Shown: in pieces, positions 19,097 to 23,715 of the stretch
How positions within the stretch are numbered: position 1 is the first letter of the stretch
Layout: the number at the start of each line of letters is the position of its first letter
NCBI RefSeq assembly: GCF_030263895.1
Contig: NZ_CP127161.1
Location: 2,108,001 to 2,172,000 of the forward strand
Source: Proteiniborus sp. MB09-C3
Lineage (GTDB): Bacteria; Bacillota; Clostridia; Tissierellales; Proteiniboraceae
Reading direction: 5' to 3'
Length of the DNA stretch: 64,000 bases
Program-made: the position numbers and the translations under genes
Notes under the pieces: model-generated
The model's input: only the letters and a program-made list of their open reading frames with translations
Told to the model about the DNA's origin: nothing
The model's database searches: none

Positions 19097-19125
19097 TTGA
19101 CATGCGTATGGATTATAGCTATAAT
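19097..19125 (+). promoter_or_regulatory. Consensus promoter of host tRNA-Leu(GAG), now driving the prophage tRNA
   Basis: TTGACA (19097-19102) and TATAAT (19120-19125) are both perfect consensus with 17-base spacing. Transcription would begin near 19132, some 60 bases before the host tRNA. Because the prophage splits that tRNA, the promoter now reads through the 5' half and across the left junction into the phage tRNA-Leu at 19291. No terminator-like hairpin lies between. Confidence 0.85.
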
Positions 19126-19191
19126 TATTTTATTGACCTAAAAATAGGCATATAAAAGTAGCAAGTATTAACACAATACTTGCTATTCTAT

Positions 19192-19226
19192 GCAGAGGTG
19201 GTGGAATAGGCAGACACGTACGTTTG
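19192..19226 (+). tRNA. 5' half of split host tRNA-Leu(GAG)
   Basis: Holds the acceptor 5' strand (GCAGAGG), the leucine-type D arm, and the 5' anticodon strand TACGT with loop bases T32 T33 G34. Joining it to 53537-53584 gives a complete class II tRNA-Leu with a TACGT/GCGTA stem and TTGAGGG loop (anticodon GAG). The gene is cut within its anticodon by the prophage and cannot give a functional tRNA as it stands. Confidence 0.93.
19224..19226. other. attL core (TTG)
   Basis: TTG is the only sequence shared at both junctions (19224-19226 and 53534-53536), as expected for a large serine integrase with a 2-bp crossover. Host sequence lies to the left and phage sequence to the right. The phage half-site GATGAC follows at 19228-19233. 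Confidence 0.85.
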
Positions 19227-19290
19227 TGATGACAACTACTCTGTGATAACTCTTTTGAATATATTAGAAGAGATGTCTAAGGTAGCATAA
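19227..19290 (+). other. Displaced 3' end of the integrase gene (21 codons plus TAA)
   Basis: In the circular phage the integrase frame ending ...KKSS at attR would continue across attP through these bases: the junction codon TGT, then 20 further sense codons (DDNYSVITLLNILEEMSKVA) and TAA at 19288-19290. The stop is directly followed by the first base of the phage tRNA. In the prophage this segment is cut off from the gene, which instead ends at a TGA whose A comes from the host tRNA. Confidence 0.85.
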
Positions 19291-19377
19291 GCGGGGATGG
19301 TGGAATTGGTAGACACGATAGTTTGAGGGGCTATTGGTGGAAACACTGTGAGGGTTCGAATCCCTTTTCCCGCACCA
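19291..19377 (+). tRNA. Prophage-borne tRNA-Leu (anticodon GAG)
   Basis: A complete class II leucine tRNA: acceptor GCGGGGA/TTCCCGC (one G-U pair), short D arm, anticodon arm ATAGT-TTGAGGG-GCTAT with GAG at 19325-19327, a variable arm closed by GTG/CAC, T arm GAGGG-TTCGAAT-CCCTT and encoded CCA. It has the same anticodon and identical anticodon loop as the host tRNA broken by the integration. It lies 65 bases inside attL, downstream of the captured host promoter, and ends at a phage terminator. It most likely replaces the lost host tRNA. Confidence 0.93.
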
Positions 19378-19405
19378 TATAATATTAATAAACTGTAAAT
19401 AAAAG

Positions 19406-19447
19406 AAAGCGAGTACCCATTAATTTTTAGTGAGTAGTCGCTTTTTA
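19406..19447 (+). terminator. Terminator after the prophage tRNA-Leu
   Basis: AAAGCGA (19406-19412) pairs with TCGCTTT (19438-19444), with imperfect inner pairing, then more Ts. Bases 19448-19630 hold nothing I could recognise. Confidence 0.65.
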
Positions 19448-19627
19448 TTATTTGTTTATTACACTCTATATATGAAATTTCGACTTCTAAACAAGGCTAT
19501 TTTACTACATCACAGAAAGGCATTTTTGAAATATAGGGGTAAATCGGCTTTATTTTACTCTTAGTCGAGGTTTTATATGGCTAAGAAATTAAAGCTCTTA
19601 AATCGCCTTCTACAGAAGAAATTAAGG

Positions 19628-19652
19628 TTAAATAAAAAGCCCGTGTGGGCTT
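19628..19652 (-). terminator. Terminator of the repressor gene
   Basis: On the minus strand AAGCCC-ACAC-GGGCTT is followed by TTTATTT; it overlaps the stop codon of the XRE gene. Confidence 0.7.
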
Positions 19653-19860
19653 AATCAGGAATATATTCGATTAGTTCGGATAACTTGCAGTTTAGAGCAT
19701 TACAAAGTTTAATAAATGTTTCAAGCGAACTAGCTTCAATTTTTTCTTCTTTGTATATTTTATTAATAGCATTTCTTGATAGTCCAGATAGCTCAATCAA
19801 TTCTGTAATGCTATCAATTTTACGCTTTGCCATTATCACTCTTAAATTGGATTTTAGCAT
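19651..19860 (-). CDS. XRE-family regulator, probable prophage repressor
   Basis: A 69-residue protein that is a single Cro/CI-type helix-turn-helix (ITELIELSGLSRNAINKIYK, then LETFIKLCNALNCKLSELIEY), similar to the short YozG-like group. AGGAGGG precedes its ATG, and it is transcribed leftward from a promoter facing the early rightward promoter. It lacks the C-terminal oligomerisation domain of a full CI repressor, so it may act alone as a short repressor or be a Cro-type switch protein; no second regulator is visible nearby. Confidence 0.85.
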   Translation of the reverse strand: MLKSNLRVIMAKRKIDSITELIELSGLSRNAINKIYKEEKIEASSLETFIKLCNALNCKLSELIEYIPD

Positions 19861-19878
19861 AATATCCCTCCTATCAAT

Positions 19879-19907
19879 ATTATATTCTACAAAATTTTAA
19901 AATGCAA
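19879..19907 (-). promoter_or_regulatory. Promoter of the repressor gene
   Basis: On the minus strand TTGCAT (19902-19907) and TATAAT (19879-19884) are spaced 17 bases, about 20 bases before the repressor start. Confidence 0.75.
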
Positions 19908-19948
19908 CAAACAATTAAAAAATTAACCCTATAAAGTTAAAATATATG

Positions 19949-19977
19949 TTGACAAGGTAATAATTTTACCTTATAAT
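19949..19977 (+). promoter_or_regulatory. Early rightward promoter with built-in operator
   Basis: TTGACA (19949-19954) and TATAAT (19972-19977) have 17-base spacing. Between and overlapping them lies a perfect 7-5-7 inverted repeat, AAGGTAA-TAATT-TTACCTT (19954-19972), the likely repressor site. A weaker dyad TTAAC-8-GTTAA lies at 19923-19940 between the divergent promoters. Confidence 0.8.
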
Positions 19978-20014
19978 AATATTAGAGGGTAGAACAAATT
20001 AGGAGGTGGAGATA

Positions 20015-20176
20015 GTGAAAGTAGATGATTTTTTGCAGCTTATGCAAAAGGTTAAAAGCTTTAAGCAAAAGATGGATAAAAACAATATTTGTAAAAGAGA
20101 CCAGGATATTATCTTAAAAATTTACATAGCAGAACTTACACCTAAAATAAATGTAAATTTCTTGGAGGTGATTTAG
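20015..20176 (+). CDS. Small early phage protein (53 aa)
   Basis: A GTG-started frame after AGGAGGTGGAG, the first gene of the rightward early transcript. The product is lysine-rich and helical (QLMQKVKSFKQKMDK). No family was recognised. Its stop codon TAG directly precedes the likely start of the next gene. Confidence 0.6.
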   Translation: MKVDDFLQLMQKVKSFKQKMDKNNICKRDQDIILKIYIAELTPKINVNFLEVI

Positions 20177-20404
20177 ATTAATTATATAGATATAAATTTT
20201 GAAAATGTAAATGGTCATCAAAAATTATCAGATAGTGCTAAAGCTTTATTTGAAAGCACATATAAAAGACATAACGCAGGACAAGGCTTAGATTACAAAG
20301 CAGACTGGATTCCTACAAAAGTAAAAGAGCATCGACAATATTTAGAAGTACACTTCAAAAATGGGTGTTGGTTGCATTATTATTCTAACGGCACATGGGG
20401 CTAA
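20177..20404 (+). CDS. Early phage protein, probable AUU start (75 aa)
   Basis: The frame is open after the TAG of the previous gene and has no in-frame ATG, GTG or TTG at its beginning. The only suitably placed codon is ATT at 20177, eight bases after a strong TTGGAGGTG site. The product is about 75 residues (SDSAKALFESTYKRH, then YLEVHFKNGCWLHYYSNGTW), ending in an aromatic beta-rich tail. Real coding is inferred from the ribosome site, tight packing and residue composition. Function unknown. Confidence 0.55.
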   Translation: MNYIDINFENVNGHQKLSDSAKALFESTYKRHNAGQGLDYKADWIPTKVKEHRQYLEVHFKNGCWLHYYSNGTWG

Positions 20405-20447
20405 GCCTTTAATAAAAATAATAAAAAATCAAAGGGGGAAAATTATA

Positions 20448-20849
20448 ATGAAAAAGAGTATGGAAGAACAAAGAGAATTACAAAACTTAGAGTGGATTGA
20501 CCTACTATGTCAACATGGTTCGCACGAAGAATTTGAGAGCATAAAGGAAAACGCTAAATGTACCGCCCTAGCTATAATGGAATATAGGGGAATTTTAATG
20601 GATAGGGGCATTGGGAAACATATTACTGACAAGCATCTGAAAGCAGGAAATATATCACCTGTAGAAGAATTACAATTCTACTTACAATTGATGTTTTTAG
20701 AACCAATATCAATTAAAAAAATCGAGTATTTTTACGAATCGGCAACCAAAAGAGGATATAAGAGTCTAAACGACGCAGTAGAAGAATTATATAGAAGGCA
20801 TATAAAGGACACAGGAAAAAGATTTATGAGCATAGTTTTATCAATATAA
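20448..20849 (+). CDS. Hypothetical early phage protein (133 aa)
   Basis: ATG at 20448 follows AAAGGGGGAA. The product is mainly helical and charged, with NLEWIDLLCQHGSHEEFES and ISIKKIEYFYESATKRGYK segments. No family was recognised. The frame extends upstream to 20361 but overlaps the previous gene without a ribosome site. Confidence 0.65.
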   Translation: MKKSMEEQRELQNLEWIDLLCQHGSHEEFESIKENAKCTALAIMEYRGILMDRGIGKHITDKHLKAGNISPVEELQFYLQLMFLEPISIKKIEYFYESATKRGYKSLNDAVEELYRRHIKDTGKRFMSIVLSI

Positions 20850-20886
20850 AAACCTATAAAATCGTACTTTTAAAGGGTTTTTGAGA

Positions 20887-21098
20887 CAATAAAAAAAGAG
20901 TTGTCTATCTAATTTAATAGGCAACTCTTAGATACAACAAAAACACTTGACAAGCATCTGCCAAATGTGATACACTTAAGTTAGAGGGATAGTTATGTCC
21001 ATTTTTAGGTATCCCTAGTTTTTCCATTACTTTTAAAGTTTTGGTTTAATTTTTTATTGCTTTTTTTGACTTTTTCACATACTTCCACATATCTTTCT
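20887..21098 (-). ncRNA. Candidate leftward small RNA (about 210 nt)
   Basis: A strong minus-strand promoter at 21105-21132 and a minus-strand intrinsic terminator (hairpin 20896-20929 with 13-bp arms, then T-rich 20895-20887) bracket a region with no convincing gene. The only ATG of a 33-codon frame lies inside the -10 box and would not be transcribed. Inner pairing includes AGGGATA with TATCCCT. It is transcribed against the rightward early genes. Confidence 0.5.
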
Positions 21099-21104
21099 AA
21101 TAAC

Positions 21105-21132
21105 ATTATATCAGAAACAAATCATATGTCAA
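21105..21132 (-). promoter_or_regulatory. Leftward promoter of the candidate small RNA
   Basis: On the minus strand TTGACA (21127-21132) and TATAAT (21105-21110) are spaced 16 bases. The promoter closely resembles the one at 26522-26549, sharing ATTTGTT in the spacer and TGATATAAT. Confidence 0.7.
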
Positions 21133-21135
21133 GGA

Positions 21136-21217
21136 ATATTATGTGACATATTTTAAAATACGTTGGCTATTTTAAGCCATTTGTGAAAAAGCAAAAAATA
21201 TTATGTGACATATTTTT
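21136..21217. repeat. Two direct copies of a TATGT-G-ACATA dyad element
   Basis: ATATTATGTGACATATTTT occurs at 21136-21154 and again at 21198-21216, 62 bases apart. Each contains the 5-1-5 inverted repeat TATGT-G-ACATA. The first copy abuts the -35 box of the leftward promoter and the second precedes the 171-residue gene, so these look like operators for a phage regulator. Confidence 0.6.
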
Positions 21218-21301
21218 AAATTAATTTGAAAGGGGGATAGTAGTACAAGTAAGTAGGCATTAATTATAAAAAAATTAAAAATCAAAAGGGGGAAATTGTT
21301 A

Positions 21302-21817
21302 ATGAGAACTGAAAAAATGGCAAATCAAATTAAAGAGGTATTAGAACAAAAAGGATTAAGAGTTAGTGTTAGTTGGAGTACCGATAATATGTATATTGAT
21401 GTTTACCAAGACGATTACGATTATTCTCAAGTGATTTTAAAATATTTAGAAGAAGAAAAAGTTGAAGAGTATGTAATAACAATTTTATCTATACTCAATG
21501 ACAAGGTTAATAGGTCTAAATATGTTAAAGAGTTTAAAGCGTCGCCAGTAAAAAGATTCCTGATAGATTTGATTAAACATTATGATTGTGAAGAGTTCCT
21601 ATTTATCCACGTAAATGATTTACATTGTGATGTTGAGAATGGATATATACCGATTGATGACATAGTAGATTTCAATTATAGTCCGTTTGGTGACGTATTA
21701 AAATTACAAGAGGATCAAGGCGGAGATGAATATTTCTATACTATAGATTTTGAGCATAGGACAATAGAGACTAGGGTTGAGTTGCTAGAAGATATGGATT
21801 TTTCAGAAACAAATTAA
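21302..21817 (+). CDS. Hypothetical acidic phage protein (171 aa)
   Basis: ATG at 21302 follows AAAGGGGG. The protein is strongly acidic, with an alpha-beta N-terminal part (ANQIKEVLEQKGLRVSVSWS, a domain-like DYDYSQVILKYLEEE) and a C-terminal strand-rich half (YIPIDDIVDFNYS...DEYFYTIDFEHR). No family was recognised. It is the first gene after the operator pair. Confidence 0.65.
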   Translation: MRTEKMANQIKEVLEQKGLRVSVSWSTDNMYIDVYQDDYDYSQVILKYLEEEKVEEYVITILSILNDKVNRSKYVKEFKASPVKRFLIDLIKHYDCEEFLFIHVNDLHCDVENGYIPIDDIVDFNYSPFGDVLKLQEDQGGDEYFYTIDFEHRTIETRVELLEDMDFSETN

Positions 21818-21830
21818 AGGGCTTGGGGTT

Positions 21831-22068
21831 AATAGCCCCACCCTTGAAATAGAATTTAGCGGGTTATTTAAGGTGTCCCCAATTTAGGGGAGTGGAAATC
21901 CACTAGTGAAATACAGGATTTGACGGCGGAAAAATCCGTAGCCAATACGGTCAACTATGAAAACAAATTGCTTGTGTCAGTAAGTCACGAACATTAAGTG
22001 GGGCATATTTTACATTATAAAGTCATTTACATATACAACATAATAGCAGAGCTGACCCGCTTCCTTAA
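21831..22068 (+). ncRNA. Structured intergenic segment, possible RNA of unknown class
   Basis: About 240 bases without a gene, clearly richer in GC than its surroundings. It has a run of hairpins: nested AAGGG/CCCTT and TGGGG/CCCCA (21837-21845), TCCCC-AATTTA-GGGGA (21876-21891), GTGG-AAAT-CCAC (21892-21903), TTGAC/GTCAA enclosing CCGTA-GCCAA-TACGG (21919-21955). A 7-bp long-range pairing AGCGGGT (21858-21864) with ACCCGCT (22055-22061) could close the whole. No promoter of its own is visible. It could be a regulatory RNA or the non-coding remnant of a small IS200/IS605-type element; neither is shown. Confidence 0.4.
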
Positions 22069-22114
22069 CTGAAACGTATATACATATCAAATATAATCGA
22101 AAGGTGGTTTTATT

Positions 22115-22309
22115 ATGTATTATGTGGTTAAATCATTAAAATTAGCAAATTTTTTAGTTAGACAAGGATTTGATATTTTAAAAGTATCTGATTCAGAACA
22201 TGATCCAAAATTTAAAGTATTTCTATTTCAAGATTGTTCAGAGCTAAGAAAAAGTATCACGATGTTTACATATGTAAATAATAGAAGTTTAAATCAAAAA
22301 TCATCGTAA
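22115..22309 (+). CDS. DUF5659-like phage protein (64 aa)
   Basis: A short protein with the pattern VVKSLKLANFLVRQGFDIL, then FKVFLFQDCSELRKSI, which matches the DUF5659 outline of a helix naming a variable Gly-Phe turn followed by a strand with VFxF. GAAAGGTGG precedes the ATG. A second protein of similar pattern is at 26855. The family is common in Firmicutes phages and its function is not known. Confidence 0.65.
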   Translation: MYYVVKSLKLANFLVRQGFDILKVSDSEHDPKFKVFLFQDCSELRKSITMFTYVNNRSLNQKSS

Positions 22310-22321
22310 GGAGGTAATTGT

Positions 22322-23392
22322 ATGTCATCTAATATCAAATTGAAACAGGGACAGGTCATAAAAAATTACAAAGAATTATGTAGTTTACTTGATTTAGAAG
22401 TAAAGGACGGAAACTCTAAAATTGCACAGATGAAAGAAATAGAAAGATTTTACAAACTTAGAAAAGATAAATACAAATTAATTGTTGATGAAGTGTATTC
22501 AGAGCCATTACTTAAAGTAGATGGTAGGGTGAATAATGGGGGTCATATAGGAAATACAAAATATGATGATTTGATGGACAAGATTATCATAAATCTACTA
22601 ATAACATATGACGGATATATAGAAGAATCTTATTCATCTTTAATAGATTATTATTTTGACTTCTTTACACCAGAATATAAAAAACTATTCGATATGGGTT
22701 ATCGTAGATATGCAAAATTAAATAAAATGAGTTCAGGTCTTGTAATGACATATCAACAGAAAATAAAAGGCGTAATAGAAACGGCACTAGAAACATCATT
22801 AGAGCGTTTACAAAGAAATGGAATTATAACATATTCAAACGAAGTTAAGATTAATAATGAGGAATTTGCCGATAAAAAGATGCAAACATTAATATCTAAA
22901 ACAGAACAGAAAGTGTATGATGAATTAAATATGACACCATTTGATAGATCAATCCCAAGTAAAAATAAGCAATTTAAAAAACAAGTATGTAATTATCTTG
23001 ATATATGGACTTATTATAATGTTTATGTAATTAAATTGAAAAATAGAAAAATACAAGAAGTTGAAGATGATGAAGAAGAACTGAAACAAAGATTCATAAA
23101 ATCAGTTGTCGATGCAACTAAGAGAAAAACAAGCAAAGGGAAGGATGGAAAATATAAACCTTATTCATATGGCAAATATGCATGGGAGATTGACAAACTA
23201 ACTAAATTACTATGGAAGTTGCCAGATGGCTATATCAGCGAATATGATGCAAAATTACTATTGGCAGGAAAAGATATATCTAATACAGAAGAACAACAAA
23301 AAGAACATGAAATATCTAATTCAGATATAGAAAATTACAATACATATTATGATTATGGTGTGCAGGATTTACAAGATAACATACCTTTCTAA
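22322..23392 (+). CDS. Phage protein of unknown function with SSB-like C-terminal tip
   Basis: 356 residues; a strong AAGGAGG site precedes the ATG at 22322. The body is helical and basic-acidic mixed; no catalytic motif was recognised. The last residues, DLQDNIPF, resemble the acidic-hydrophobic tip of single-stranded DNA binding proteins (DDDIPF type), which recruits replication and repair enzymes. The gene lies just before the YonO-like RNA polymerase gene. I infer a role in DNA metabolism only from the tip and position; it may be an unrelated helical protein. Confidence 0.6.
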   Translation: MSSNIKLKQGQVIKNYKELCSLLDLEVKDGNSKIAQMKEIERFYKLRKDKYKLIVDEVYSEPLLKVDGRVNNGGHIGNTKYDDLMDKIIINLLITYDGYIEESYSSLIDYYFDFFTPEYKKLFDMGYRRYAKLNKMSSGLVMTYQQKIKGVIETALETSLERLQRNGIITYSNEVKINNEEFADKKMQTLISKTEQKVYDELNMTPFDRSIPSKNKQFKKQVCNYLDIWTYYNVYVIKLKNRKIQEVEDDEEELKQRFIKSVVDATKRKTSKGKDGKYKPYSYGKYAWEIDKLTKLLWKLPDGYISEYDAKLLLAGKDISNTEEQQKEHEISNSDIENYNTYYDYGVQDLQDNIPF

Positions 23393-23424
23393 TTTGAACA
23401 ATATTAAAGCAACAAATTAGCTAC

Positions 23425-23632
23425 TCACATTCGTTCGTCGCATTATAAATTTTAATTAGGTATTAAAAAATGTTGGACATCTTTAATACCCGTAATATAT
23501 ATTATATTAGTTATAGGTATTAATTATGTCCAACATTTTATATTATAATTATATTTATTGATTAAGTGAAATAAGATTATTACTATATTATAAGGAATAT
23601 ATACAAATTAATAAATTCCTGAACGAACGTGA
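23425..23632. repeat. Nested inverted repeats before the RNA polymerase gene
   Basis: The 323-base gap 23393-23715 has no gene. An outer pair, TCACATTCGTTC (23425-23436) and GAACGAACGTGA (23621-23632), matches at 11 of 12 positions. Inside it, arms 23466-23490 and 23516-23539 form a near-perfect stem of 23 pairs (AATGTTGGACAT with ATGTCCAACATT, then TTAATACC with GGTATTAA) followed by T-rich sequence. A third pair AGGAAT/ATTCCT lies at 23593-23619. The inner stem may be a terminator; the whole could be a replication origin or regulatory site. Confidence 0.55.
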
Positions 23633-23715
23633 AGGAATCAAGTGTTTATTTAATTATGTTGTAATATCAATATTGCATGTGTTTCTTATTGTAAACATTA
23701 AAGGGAGGAATTGGG

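Noticed and set aside
19224-19226. Long direct-repeat att core as for a tyrosine integrase
   Set aside because: Only TTG is shared by both junctions; this and the recombinase type fit a serine integrase with a 2-bp crossover.
21004-21106. 33-codon minus-strand frame in the small RNA region
   Set aside because: Its ATG is part of the TATAATG -10 box, so it lies upstream of the transcript start.
21136-21217. CRISPR array
   Set aside because: Only two copies of a 19-base unit, no regular spacers and no cas genes in the window.
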